Of a DNA stretch of 64,000 nucleotides, positions 18,483 to 27,244 are shown piece after piece; position 1 is the first letter of the stretch, and each line of letters begins with the position of its first letter. Where the stretch lies: assembly GCF_014863405.1 (NCBI RefSeq), contig NZ_JACZZA010000001.1, positions 496,001-560,000 on the forward strand, written 5' to 3'. Under the pieces are notes generated by a model, which worked only from the letters and a program-made list of their open reading frames with translations, searched no databases and was not told where the DNA came from. Made by a program: the position numbers and the translations under genes. Origin of the DNA: Dyella acidiphila (GTDB lineage Bacteria > Pseudomonadota > Gammaproteobacteria > Xanthomonadales > Rhodanobacteraceae).

Positions 18483-18878
18483 TTACGGCAGGTTGCGCGG
18501 ATCCTGCATCGCCGCCGGCATCATGTTGTCGTTGAGATGGAACATGATCCAGATCGACCCGCTCAAGGTGATCACTACAAGCACGATAGTGAAGACCAGC
18601 GCCAGCATGTTCCAGCCGCCTTCCGACTTGGTGTTCATGTGCAGGAAGTAGACCATGTGCACCACGATCTGGATCGCCGCCAGAAACAGGATCAAGGCAT
18701 CCGCCGGACCTGACTTGGCGAAGGCACCGGTCATCACCAGCGAGAACGGGATGATGGTCAGGATCGCTGCCAGCATGAAGCCGCGCAGATAACCCTTCAG
18801 CGTGGCGTGGACCTGGCTGACGCCGTCGTGCTCGTCATGCTCGTCGTGGCCGTGCTGCGCCTCGATATGCTCGCTCAT
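18483..18878 (-). CDS. cyoD: Cytochrome o ubiquinol oxidase subunit IV
   Basis: Small three-helix subunit of the bo3-type quinol oxidase. After a histidine/acid-rich N-terminus (residues 1-25), three membrane segments follow: YLRGFMLAAILTIIPFSLVM, the ALILFLAAIQIVVHMVYFLHM helix that is the family signature, and MLALVFTIVLVVITLSGSIWIM. Length 131. ATG 18878 overlaps the cyoC stop by ATGA. Confidence 0.95.
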   Translation of the reverse strand: MSEHIEAQHGHDEHDEHDGVSQVHATLKGYLRGFMLAAILTIIPFSLVMTGAFAKSGPADALILFLAAIQIVVHMVYFLHMNTKSEGGWNMLALVFTIVLVVITLSGSIWIMFHLNDNMMPAAMQDPRNLP

Positions 18879-19504
18879 GGCAGCACTCCCATCAGATACA
18901 CGAAGCTGAAAACGCCGACCCACACCACGTCGAGAAAGTGCCAGAACATCGACAGGCACATCAGCCGGCGCTTGTTGGCGGGGATCAGGCCTTTCTTGCT
19001 TACCTGCACCATCAACACCACCAGCCAGATCAGGCCGCAGGTCACGTGCAGGCCGTGTGTGCCCACCAGGGTGAAGAACGAGGTCAGGAAGGCGCTGCGC
19101 TGCGGGCCCGCGCCGATCGCAATGAGGTGCGAGAACTCAGTGAGCTCCAGCGCGATAAAACCTGCGCCCAGCAGTCCCGTCACTACCAGCCACGCCATCA
19201 TCGGCCCGCGCCGGTTTTGCTGCATTTCCAGCACGGCGAAGCCATACGTGATCGATGAGAACAGCAGCAGGGTGGTGTTGAGCGCCACCACCGGCAATTC
19301 CAGCACCTGCGCGGCGGACGGCCCGCCGGCGTAGTCGCGGCCCAGCACGCCATAGGCCGCGAACAGGCAGGCGAAGATCAGGCAGTCGCTCATCAGGTAC
19401 AGCCAGAAGCCGAGCAAGGTGCCGTTCTCGACGTGATGCTCGCCCTCTAGATGGAACTTCAGCGGTTCCGACGCGCCGCTCATGGTCATGGTGGTCTCAG
19501 ACAT
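18875..19504 (-). CDS. cyoC: Cytochrome o ubiquinol oxidase subunit III
   Basis: Five-helix subunit III of the quinol oxidase. Family landmarks are [22 protein letters not shown] near residue 35, [19 protein letters not shown] with its conserved glutamates near residue 120, and [14 protein letters not shown] near residue 155. Length 209 matches. I chose ATG 19504 (MSETTM); its first codons overlap the end of cyoB by eight bases. Confidence 0.95.
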   Translation of the reverse strand: MSETTMTMSGASEPLKFHLEGEHHVENGTLLGFWLYLMSDCLIFACLFAAYGVLGRDYAGGPSAAQVLELPVVALNTTLLLFSSITYGFAVLEMQQNRRGPMMAWLVVTGLLGAGFIALELTEFSHLIAIGAGPQRSAFLTSFFTLVGTHGLHVTCGLIWLVVLMVQVSKKGLIPANKRRLMCLSMFWHFLDVVWVGVFSFVYLMGVLP

Positions 19505-21494
19505 GGGCCAGCAGCTCCGTACGGGAGGCTTCCACCTTGGCAACCTCTTCCGCCGACAGGTAGTAGTCGCGGTGGTAGTTGAAGGTGTGGCCGATGGCGG
19601 TGGCCAGCAGCGCCACGAACGAGATGATCGCCAACGGCCACATGTACCAGATCATGGCGAAGCCGAATACGGTGCTGATGCCGCCCAGAATGATTCCGGC
19701 ACCGGTGTTCTTCGGCATGTGGATCGGGATGAAGCCGCCCAGCGGACGCTGGTAATGGTGCTGCTTCATCTGCCACCACGCATCGCCTTCGTGCACCAGC
19801 GGCGTGAAGGCGAAGTTGTACTTGGGCGGCGGCGAGGACGTGGACCATTCCAGCGTGCGGCCATTCCACGGATCGCCCGTCACATCGCGCAGCTGCTCGC
19901 GCCGGATGAAGCTGACCGCGAACTGGATCAGCATGCACAGGATGCCGAGCAGGATCAGGAACGCACCGAACGCGGCGATCTCGAACCAGATCTGCAGCGA
20001 GGGATCGTCGAAATGGCTGAGCCGGCGCGTCACGCCCATCAGCCCCAGCGCATACAGCGGCATGAAGGCAAAGTAGAAGCCGACCAGCCAGAACCAGAAC
20101 GAGCACTTGCCCCAGAACGGATCGAGCTTGAAGCCGAAGGCCTTGGGGAACCAGTAATTGAGGCCGGCAAACAGGCCGAACAGCACACCGCCGATGATCA
20201 CGTTATGAAAGTGCGCGATCAGGAACAAACTGTTGTGCAGCGAGAAATCGGCCGGTGGCACCGCCAGCAGCACACCGGTCATGCCGCCGATGGCGAAGGT
20301 CACGATAAAGCCCACCGTCCACAGCATCGGCACTTCGAAGGTGATGCTGCCGCGGTACATGGTGAACAGCCAGTTGAAGATCTTCGCTCCGGTAGGAATC
20401 GAAATGATCATCGTGGTGATGCCGAAGAACGAATTGACGCTGGCGCCCGATCCCATGGTGAAGAAATGATGCAGCCACACCAGGTAGGACAGCACCGTGA
20501 TCACCACCGTGGCGTACACCATCGAGGCGTAGCCGAACAGGCGCTTGCGCGAGAAGGTAGCGGTGACTTCGGAAAAAATGCCGAACGCCGGCAAGATCAG
20601 GATGTACACCTCCGGATGGCCCCAGATCCAGATCAGGTTGACGTACATCATCATGTTGCCGCCAAGCACCGTGGTGAAGAAATTGGTGCCGGCATAACGA
20701 TCCAGCGCCAGCATGGCCAGCGCCGCGGTAAGCACGGGGAACGCCGCCACGATCAGCACGTTGGTGCACAACGCCGTCCAGGTAAACACCGGCATGCGCA
20801 TCAAGGTCATTCCGGGCGCGCGCATCTTGATGATGGTAGTGAGCAGATTCACCCCGGATAACAAGGTTCCCACGCCGGCTATCTGCAAGGCCCAGATGTA
20901 GTAATCCACGCCTGCGTCGGGACTGGCCGCAATGCCGGACAGCGGCGGATACGCCAGCCAGCCGGTGCGTGCGAATTCGCCGATGAACAGCGACATCATC
21001 ACCAGCACCGCGCCGGACACGGTCATCCAGAAGCTGAAGTTGTTGAGGAAGGGGAACGCCACGTCGCGCGCGCCGATCTGCAGCGGCATCACGAAGTTCA
21101 TCATGCCCGTCACCAGCGGCATGGCGACGAAGAAAATCATGATCACGCCGTGCGCGGTGAAGATCTGGTCATAGTGGTCCGGCGGCAGGTAGCCCTGCGT
21201 ATGCCCGAACGCGATGGCCTGTTGCGCACGCATCATCACCGCGTCGGCGAAGCCGCGCAGCAGCATCACCAGCCCCAGGATGATGTACATGATGCCGATC
21301 TTCTTGTGATCGATGCTGGTGAACCACTCGTGCCAGAGATAGCCCCAGAGCTTGTAGTAGGTGATCACCCCCATCAGCACGAGACCGCCCAGCGCCACCA
21401 CAATAAAGGTGCCGACCACGATCGGCTCGGGCAGGAATTCGTGCCAGGTCAGGCGACCGAAAATCAGTCTGGTAAGGTCGGGATGCAGGGACAT
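19497..21494 (-). CDS. cyoB: Cytochrome o ubiquinol oxidase subunit I
   Basis: Heme-copper catalytic subunit. Metal ligands are present: AHGVIMIF near residue 105, the CuB cross-linked motif [12 protein letters not shown] near residue 285, the HH pair in WLHHFFTMG, and the heme ligands in [11 protein letters not shown] near residue 420. The K-channel region [11 protein letters not shown] is intact. At 665 residues it equals the E. coli type. I chose ATG 21494 ([13 protein letters not shown]); the longer frame upstream is arginine-rich and would run into the cyoA-cyoB spacer. Confidence 0.97.
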   Translation of the reverse strand: MSLHPDLTRLIFGRLTWHEFLPEPIVVGTFIVVALGGLVLMGVITYYKLWGYLWHEWFTSIDHKKIGIMYIILGLVMLLRGFADAVMMRAQQAIAFGHTQGYLPPDHYDQIFTAHGVIMIFFVAMPLVTGMMNFVMPLQIGARDVAFPFLNNFSFWMTVSGAVLVMMSLFIGEFARTGWLAYPPLSGIAASPDAGVDYYIWALQIAGVGTLLSGVNLLTTIIKMRAPGMTLMRMPVFTWTALCTNVLIVAAFPVLTAALAMLALDRYAGTNFFTTVLGGNMMMYVNLIWIWGHPEVYILILPAFGIFSEVTATFSRKRLFGYASMVYATVVITVLSYLVWLHHFFTMGSGASVNSFFGITTMIISIPTGAKIFNWLFTMYRGSITFEVPMLWTVGFIVTFAIGGMTGVLLAVPPADFSLHNSLFLIAHFHNVIIGGVLFGLFAGLNYWFPKAFGFKLDPFWGKCSFWFWLVGFYFAFMPLYALGLMGVTRRLSHFDDPSLQIWFEIAAFGAFLILLGILCMLIQFAVSFIRREQLRDVTGDPWNGRTLEWSTSSPPPKYNFAFTPLVHEGDAWWQMKQHHYQRPLGGFIPIHMPKNTGAGIILGGISTVFGFAMIWYMWPLAIISFVALLATAIGHTFNYHRDYYLSAEEVAKVEASRTELLAHV

Positions 21495-21529
21495 CGTGGA
21501 CACCCGTTCACTGGAGTCGGTTAAAGTGG

Positions 21530-22501
21530 TCAGGGATGAGCCATCGGCATGGCCGCCATGCTGTCCGCGCCATGCGCAGGAACAGCGGCGCCTTCTTCGC
21601 CTCCGGCCGGGGCTGCAGCCTTGTTGTTCATGCAGGCGCTGCCCTCCGGTACGCAATTGCCCATGATCGCCATGAAAAGATTCGGCGCCACGCCGGCGTA
21701 GTAATGCACGGGCACCTGCTCGCTGGGCGCGGCCAGTTTCACGTATTCGTCACGACTCAGCTCGCCGCCGCCGGCCTTCGCCTTCTGCACCCACTGGGCG
21801 AAAGCGTCCTCGCTGAGGCCGTGAAAGACGAAATTCATATGCGAGAAGCCATCGCCGCTGAAGTTCGCCGAGAAGCCGTTGAATTCGCCGGGCTTGTTGA
21901 TCACCGCCTGGAGCTGGGTTTCCATGCCCGGCATCGCATAGATCTGGCCGGCCAGAGCCGGGATGAAGAACGAGTTCATCACTGTCGAGGCAGTGATATG
22001 GAACTGGATGGGTCGATCCACCGGGGCGGCCAGCTCGTTCACCACCGCGATGTTCTGCTCGGGGTAGATGAACAACCATTTCCAGTCCAGCGCCACCACA
22101 TCCACCTGCAGCGGCTTGGCATCGGCCGGCACCGGGCGCCCCGCCGCAATGCGGTCCAGCGGCCGGAATGGATCGAGCTTATGGGTGCTGACCCAGGTCA
22201 GCGCACCCAGCGCGATGATGATCAGCAGCGGCGCCGACCAGATCAGCAACTCCAGCATGGTGGAGTGATCCCAGTCCGGATCGTAGCTCGCCTTCTTGTT
22301 GCCGGCCCGGTAGTGCCAGGCAAACAACAGCGCCATCACGATCACCGGCACCACGATCAGCAGCATCAGGATCAACGAATCGATGATCAGATTGCGCTGC
22401 TGTATCGCCAGGTCGCCGGAGGGCGCCATAAGCACGGTGTGGCATCCCGTCAGCGGGAAAAGGCCAAGCAGGAGCAGTCTTCGGAAAGTCTTCATGGACA
22501 T
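21530..22501 (-). CDS. cyoA: Cytochrome o ubiquinol oxidase subunit II
   Basis: Lipoprotein subunit II of the quinol oxidase. Lipobox LTGC lies near residue 20, followed by two membrane helices (residues about 40-60 and 85-105) and a periplasmic cupredoxin domain. The copper-A cysteines and methionine of cytochrome c oxidases are missing from the corresponding stretch ([16 protein letters not shown]), which supports quinol rather than cytochrome c as electron donor. The C-terminus is rich in Ala, Met and His. Start ATG 22501 or 22495; upstream in-frame codons precede the signal peptide. First gene of cyoABCD-SURF1. Confidence 0.95.
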   Translation of the reverse strand: MSMKTFRRLLLLGLFPLTGCHTVLMAPSGDLAIQQRNLIIDSLILMLLIVVPVIVMALLFAWHYRAGNKKASYDPDWDHSTMLELLIWSAPLLIIIALGALTWVSTHKLDPFRPLDRIAAGRPVPADAKPLQVDVVALDWKWLFIYPEQNIAVVNELAAPVDRPIQFHITASTVMNSFFIPALAGQIYAMPGMETQLQAVINKPGEFNGFSANFSGDGFSHMNFVFHGLSEDAFAQWVQKAKAGGGELSRDEYVKLAAPSEQVPVHYYAGVAPNLFMAIMGNCVPEGSACMNNKAAAPAGGEEGAAVPAHGADSMAAMPMAHP

Positions 22502-22823
22502 GCCGGCGACGCAGCGAGAAAAGGATAGGGGTACTGCTTGCGGGGACAAGGTACGCCGAACTGCAGGCTGCGTGCAATTGGTCTGTTCGCTTGAACCTGC
22601 CTTCCACTGTCCATGCACACCATCCGGCGAAGTCATAAATATGCAAATTACGCTGGGCTTATACAAAAAGCCCACGTCGCAAACTGCTGCGACAGTTTGC
22701 CCAGCCCTCACGTGGACGCTGCGTGCTCTTCGCATGTATCGCAGGATCATTGGCGCTCTAGCCATCACGCCGCGACGGTGCCATGCTGTACCTGCCGCAC
22801 CCTCCCTTGACCGAGTAACGACG
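22502..22823. promoter_or_regulatory. Divergent control region between cyoA and the MFS gene, with two inverted repeats
   Basis: About 320 bases with no credible gene. It holds GGGCTT/AAGCCC around a 7-base loop (22655-22673) and CAAACTG-ctgcga-CAGTTTG (22680-22699), just upstream of both genes' likely promoters. These are candidate operators; the binding protein is unknown. Confidence 0.4.
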
Positions 22824-24152
22824 ATGTCGACGACGTTTGAGGATCAGCGCGAACCTGCCTTCAGCCACGAAGATATCGGCCGCATCCACGCCCACGCCAA
22901 GGTGGCGCCGGGCGAGATCGCCATCGGCGTGGTGATCGGGCGAACCTCCGAATATTTCGATTTCTTCGTGTTCGGCATCGCCTGCGTGCTGGTCTTCCCC
23001 TCGGTATTCTTTCCGTTCGAAAGCCGCCTCGACGGCATGCTGCTGTCGTTCGCAATCTTCTCGCTGGCATTTATCGCGCGCCCGATCGGCACCACGCTGT
23101 TCATGACGGCACAGCGGCGCTGGAGCCGCGGCACCAAGCTCACCATCGCCTTGTTCCTGCTCGGCAGCGCTACCGCCGGCATGGCCTTTCTGCCCGGCTA
23201 CACGGTGATCGGCAACTGGGCTATCGGGCTGCTCGCCTTCTTCCGCATCCTGCAGGGCATCGCCTTGGGCGGATCGTGGGATGGCCTGCCCTCGCTGCTG
23301 GCACTGAACACGCCGCCGGAGCGGCGCGGCTGGTACTCGATGCTGGGGCAACTCAGCGCGCCGATCGGTTTCATGATCGCCAGTGCGCTGTTCCTGTTCC
23401 TGCATGCCCAGCTTGCCAATGACGATTTCCTCGACTGGGGCTGGCGCTATCCGTTCTTTGTCGCCTTCGCCATCAACGTGGTGGCGCTGTTCGCGCGCCT
23501 GCGGCTGGTGGTCACGGAGGAATATACGCGCGCGATGGAAGAGCGCGAACTGGACCCCATCGGCATCTTCGACATGCTGCAGCGCCAGGGCTACAACATT
23601 TTCCTCGGCGCCTTCGCTGCACTGGCGAGCTATGCGCTGTTCCACCTGGTGTCGATCTTCCCGCTGTCGTGGATCGCACTGGGCACCACGCAATCGATCA
23701 ATGAAGTGCTGGCGGTACAGATTGCCGGGGCCGTCGTCGGCATTCTCGGCATCATCGCTTCGGGCATGATCGCCGACCGCATCGGCCGACGCACCACGCT
23801 GGGCACGGCCGCCGCGCTGATCGGCGTATTCGCGCTGTTTGCGCCCTGGCTGCTCGGCGGCAACAAGGCAGCGCAGGATGCCTTCATCCTGGTGGGATTC
23901 CTGTTGCTCGGCCTCTCCTACGGACAGGCTGCGGGCAGCGTCACTTCCAATTTCGAAATCCGGCTGCGCTATACGGGTGCAGCACTGACCAACGATTTCG
24001 CCTGGCTGATTGGTGCCGCGTTTGCGCCACTGGTCGCGCTCGGCTTGTCTTCCCGCTTTGGCCTGGCGGCAGTAAGCGTGTACCTGCTCTCCGGCGTGGC
24101 CTGCACCTTGATCGCCTTGCGAGTCAATCGCGCGCTTGCCACACGCGAATAG
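22824..24152 (+). CDS. MFS transporter, metabolite:proton symporter type
   Basis: Twelve-helix major facilitator of the metabolite:H+ symporter (ShiA/ProP-like) group, 442 residues. Typical are GRTSEYFDFFVFG at the first helix (family form: EWYDF), FARPIG-like AFIARPIGTTLF, and RILQGIALGGSWDG in helix 4. The loop after helix 8 contains the second conserved ASGMIADRIGRRTTL. ATG 22824 gives a hydrophilic 30-residue leader before helix 1. The stop codon lies inside the next gene if gluconokinase starts at its TTG, so co-expression with gluconokinase is likely; import of gluconate or a related sugar acid is an inference from that. Confidence 0.88.
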   Translation: MSTTFEDQREPAFSHEDIGRIHAHAKVAPGEIAIGVVIGRTSEYFDFFVFGIACVLVFPSVFFPFESRLDGMLLSFAIFSLAFIARPIGTTLFMTAQRRWSRGTKLTIALFLLGSATAGMAFLPGYTVIGNWAIGLLAFFRILQGIALGGSWDGLPSLLALNTPPERRGWYSMLGQLSAPIGFMIASALFLFLHAQLANDDFLDWGWRYPFFVAFAINVVALFARLRLVVTEEYTRAMEERELDPIGIFDMLQRQGYNIFLGAFAALASYALFHLVSIFPLSWIALGTTQSINEVLAVQIAGAVVGILGIIASGMIADRIGRRTTLGTAAALIGVFALFAPWLLGGNKAAQDAFILVGFLLLGLSYGQAAGSVTSNFEIRLRYTGAALTNDFAWLIGAAFAPLVALGLSSRFGLAAVSVYLLSGVACTLIALRVNRALATRE

Positions 24153-24681
24153 TCCACTGCAGGTACAAACCTCGAAGCAGGCGCGGGCGCTCGTCATCAT
24201 GGGCGTCTCGGGCAGCGGTAAATCCACAGTGGCCGGCGCCATTCGCGATCGCGCCTGCGCAGTGCTGATCGAAGGCGACGATTTTCATTCGCCGCAGAAC
24301 ATCCACAAGATGCATAGCGGCACGCCGCTGAACGATGCCGACCGACAAGGCTGGCTCGAACGCATCGCCCAGGAAACCAACCGGCAGCTCGCCACGGCAC
24401 CGCGCGTGCTGGTCGCCTGTTCGGCACTCAAGCGCCGTTATCGCGACATGCTGCGCCAGGCGATACCGGAGCTCGGCTTCGTCTTTCTCGATTTGAGCGA
24501 GGAGGAAGCGCGCGCACGCGTCAGCCAGCGCACCGATCACTTCATGCCTTCCTCGCTGGTGGAAAGCCAGTTTCGCGACCTGGAGCCGCCGCAGGGAGAA
24601 CCGCGGGTGCTGACGGTTTCCGCCAGCAAGCCCGCAGCAGCCATCGCCGACCTCGTTATCGCGTGGTGGCCGACAGCCTAG
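24136..24681 (+). CDS. gntK: Gluconokinase, GntK family
   Basis: Phosphorylates D-gluconate to 6-phosphogluconate for the Entner-Doudoroff and pentose phosphate routes. P-loop MGVSGSGKST is at residues 22-31, then the family motif EGDDFHSPQNIHKMHSGTPLNDADRQGWL, then CSALKRRYRD, and HFMPSSLVESQF near the C-terminus. The start is not certain: TTG 24136 overlaps the transporter by 17 bases and gives a leader of suitable length, while ATG 24199 would begin exactly at the P-loop and is too short. Length 181 from TTG. Confidence 0.92.
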   Translation: MPHANSPLQVQTSKQARALVIMGVSGSGKSTVAGAIRDRACAVLIEGDDFHSPQNIHKMHSGTPLNDADRQGWLERIAQETNRQLATAPRVLVACSALKRRYRDMLRQAIPELGFVFLDLSEEEARARVSQRTDHFMPSSLVESQFRDLEPPQGEPRVLTVSASKPAAAIADLVIAWWPTA

Positions 24682-24684
24682 GCA

Positions 24685-25602
24685 CTACTCCGGTACGCAA
24701 GCACGCCGCGCCGGTGCCGGCCACAGCGTCCATTTCAAATTGACGCCCAAGGTACCCAGCACGATCAAGGCCAGGCCCGCGAACTGCACCGGCACCAGGC
24801 GATGTCCATACACCAGGTAATCCAGCACCAGCGTCACTAGCGGATAGATAAACGCCATCACCGCAATGCTCGCCACCGGCAGGCGTGCATAAGACGAATA
24901 GAACAGCACATAGACAATACCGCTGTGGATAACGCCCAGGCCGACCAACCATCCCCAATGCCAGCCCGCATGAAACACTCCCGTGCTGGAAAAGCCGGCA
25001 AGCATCGCCACGCCCACCCAGCACTGCAACATGACCAGGGCGAACGGCCGCTGCTTGCCCAGCTGCCGCGACATCAGCAAGGACGCACCGCATAAGCCGG
25101 CCGCCAGCAGGGTCATACCGATGCCGACCAGATACGTTGCATCGGCATGACGCCACATGCGTACCGGATCGGCCGATCCAACCACGCCCACGAAGGCCAG
25201 CAAGGTCCATCCCAGATCCGCGGGCCGCGTACGCTCGCCCAACAGCAGCGCCGCCAGCAGCAGCATCACGAACGGAAAGAAGTGGTAGACCATGGTCGCC
25301 ACGCCGATCGACGAACGTGCCATGCCGGCGAACAGCGCCACCCAGTTGAGCACCAGCAGAACGCCGCTGACCACCGCGCCGCGCAACAGCGCGCGCTCCT
25401 GCCACAGCCCGCGCAGATGCCCTCGCGCCAGACCCCAGATCAGCAGGAACAGGCCGCCGAACAGGCAGCGGTAGAACACGGCGGTAACCGCATCCTGTCC
25501 ACTCTCGTGCACGAATACACCGACCGAACCGATCAGCAACTCGGCGAACAGCAACTGGCCTACCGCTGTGCGGCGGCCCTCATGGCCGGATAGCGAAGTC
25601 AT
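24685..25602 (-). CDS. EamA/DMT-family transporter
   Basis: Ten-helix drug/metabolite exporter of the EamA family, 305 residues, with the two-fold repeat: first half SVGVFVHESG to LGWTLLAFVGVV, second half LVGIGMTLLAAGL to GLALIVLGTLGVNL. ATG 25602 has AAGGAG five bases upstream; upstream in-frame codons lie in the regulatory region. It is divergent from a MocR regulator 98 bases away, which suggests that the regulator controls it. Substrates of such pairs are often amino acids or vitamin B6-linked amines, but nothing here decides. Confidence 0.88.
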   Translation of the reverse strand: MTSLSGHEGRRTAVGQLLFAELLIGSVGVFVHESGQDAVTAVFYRCLFGGLFLLIWGLARGHLRGLWQERALLRGAVVSGVLLVLNWVALFAGMARSSIGVATMVYHFFPFVMLLLAALLLGERTRPADLGWTLLAFVGVVGSADPVRMWRHADATYLVGIGMTLLAAGLCGASLLMSRQLGKQRPFALVMLQCWVGVAMLAGFSSTGVFHAGWHWGWLVGLGVIHSGIVYVLFYSSYARLPVASIAVMAFIYPLVTLVLDYLVYGHRLVPVQFAGLALIVLGTLGVNLKWTLWPAPARRACVPE

Positions 25603-25647
25603 GCTGGCTCCTTTCGAATGGATGGCCAGCGTAAGCCGGCTCACCAC

Positions 25648-25689
25648 ACCAATACAGATTCAGATAGCATCCATTTCGACCAATACAGA
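25648..25689 (+). promoter_or_regulatory. Direct repeat ACCAATACAGA, likely MocR binding site
   Basis: Two identical 11-base copies (25648-25658 and 25679-25689) lie 31 bases apart, three helical turns, in the divergent region. MocR/GabR-type regulators are known to bind spaced direct repeats next to their own gene, so this is a strong operator candidate. Confidence 0.6.
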
Positions 25690-25700
25690 CGAACCACCCC

Positions 25701-27107
25701 ATGCTGCTGTACGAGGAACTGGCCCATCAGCTGCGCACGCAAATCGCGCAGGGCACTCTGCGCGCCGGCGAACGGCTGCCGTCGATCCGGCAACTCGCGC
25801 TTCACCATGGGGTGAGCGCAGCCACGGCGGTACAGGCCTGCCTGCAGCTCGAACGCGAAGGACTGGCCCAGGCCCGGCCGCGCTCAGGCTATTTCGTCCG
25901 CGCAGCCGCGCCACTCGCGCCGATCGCCCGATCCACGCGGCGCCGCGCACCAGGCACGATCAGCAATCCCATGCTGCAAGACGTACTGGACATGCTTGCG
26001 CGCAGCGACCTGCTGCCGCTGCACAGTGCGAACGCCGCCGCCGAGTTGCTGCCGCAGGCCGCACTGACCGCATCGCTTACCCATTGCCTGCGGCGCACGC
26101 CGCAATCGGCGCTGGACTATGCGCCACCGCAGGGGCATCTCGAACTGCGCCGGCAGATCGCCCAGCGCTATGCGCAACTTGGGGTCGCGGTAGCCGCGGA
26201 TGAAATCATTGTCACCGCCGGTGCCATGGAAGCGCTCAGCCTCGCGCTACGCACCGTGACCACGCCTGGCGATGTGGTGCTGGTGGAATCGCCGACCTAT
26301 CACGGCATCCTGCAGGCGATCGCCACCTTGGGGCTGAAGGTGCTGGAAGTACCCAACCTGCCCGATCGCGGTATCGATGTTGTACGACTGGAGCAGTTGC
26401 TGCAGCAGAACAAAGTGCGCGCGGCGGTGCTGGTGCCCAACTTCAACAATCCGCTCGGCAGCCTTACCGAGGACGCTGACAAACAGGCGTTGCTGGCAAG
26501 CTGCGCACGGCATAACACCATCGTTATCGAAGACGACGTCTACGGCGAACTGGCCTGGTCGGGGCAGCGCCCTTCCTTGCTGCGACGCTGGGACAAGCAC
26601 GGCATCGTGATCACCTGCAGTTCGTTCTCCAAGATCCTGTCGCCCGGCTTGCGGGTGGGCTGGGTGATCGGTTCCGAGTGGACGGACGCACTGCTGCGCG
26701 CAAAGTATTTCTCCACCGTGGGTGTCGCCAGTCTGCCGCAGCTGGCGATCGCGCACTATCTGCACCGCCATGACATGGAACGTCATTTGCGCCGCCTGCG
26801 CCGCGCACTGGCCGACAATGGCCAGCGCCTGCATGAAGGCATCGCGCGCTATTGGCCGCAGCAGACACGTGCCAGCACGCCGCGTGGCGGCCTTTCGCTG
26901 TGGCTGCAGCTGCCGCCGGATATCGATGTGCAGGCCTTGTTCGAAGCGGCGCTCGCCGCAGGTATCGGCACCTCGCCCGGCATGCTGTTTTCCAGTCGCG
27001 GCGACTACGCAGACTGCTTGCGCCTGAGTTGCGGCATGCCATGGGGCGACACCATGGATCGCGCCATGCGCCGACTCGGGCAACTGGCTGCACGGCAACT
27101 GCGCTAG
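25701..27107 (+). CDS. MocR-family regulator (GntR HTH fused to aminotransferase)
   Basis: Transcription factor with a PLP-binding effector domain. Residues 1-70 form a GntR winged helix: LRTQIAQGTLRAGERLPSIRQLA, HGVSAATAVQACLQLEREGL, then SGYFV. From about residue 85 a fold type I aminotransferase follows, with YAPPQGHLELR, VPNFNNPLG, EDDVYGEL and the PLP lysine in SSFSKILSPGLRVGW. Length 468 is standard. It probably controls itself and the divergent EamA exporter through the direct repeat. Confidence 0.94.
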   Translation: MLLYEELAHQLRTQIAQGTLRAGERLPSIRQLALHHGVSAATAVQACLQLEREGLAQARPRSGYFVRAAAPLAPIARSTRRRAPGTISNPMLQDVLDMLARSDLLPLHSANAAAELLPQAALTASLTHCLRRTPQSALDYAPPQGHLELRRQIAQRYAQLGVAVAADEIIVTAGAMEALSLALRTVTTPGDVVLVESPTYHGILQAIATLGLKVLEVPNLPDRGIDVVRLEQLLQQNKVRAAVLVPNFNNPLGSLTEDADKQALLASCARHNTIVIEDDVYGELAWSGQRPSLLRRWDKHGIVITCSSFSKILSPGLRVGWVIGSEWTDALLRAKYFSTVGVASLPQLAIAHYLHRHDMERHLRRLRRALADNGQRLHEGIARYWPQQTRASTPRGGLSLWLQLPPDIDVQALFEAALAAGIGTSPGMLFSSRGDYADCLRLSCGMPWGDTMDRAMRRLGQLAARQLR

Positions 27108-27244
27108 CGATTTCTGCGGCCATCGCGATGTGCATGATTCGTGAAGGCGAAGGCCTCCGCGCGGGCGACATTCGCACGTCATCAAATTTGCACACAGGCT
27201 TCTTATCTTCGATCGAACAACATCACTTCACGCGCGGTGATCCC

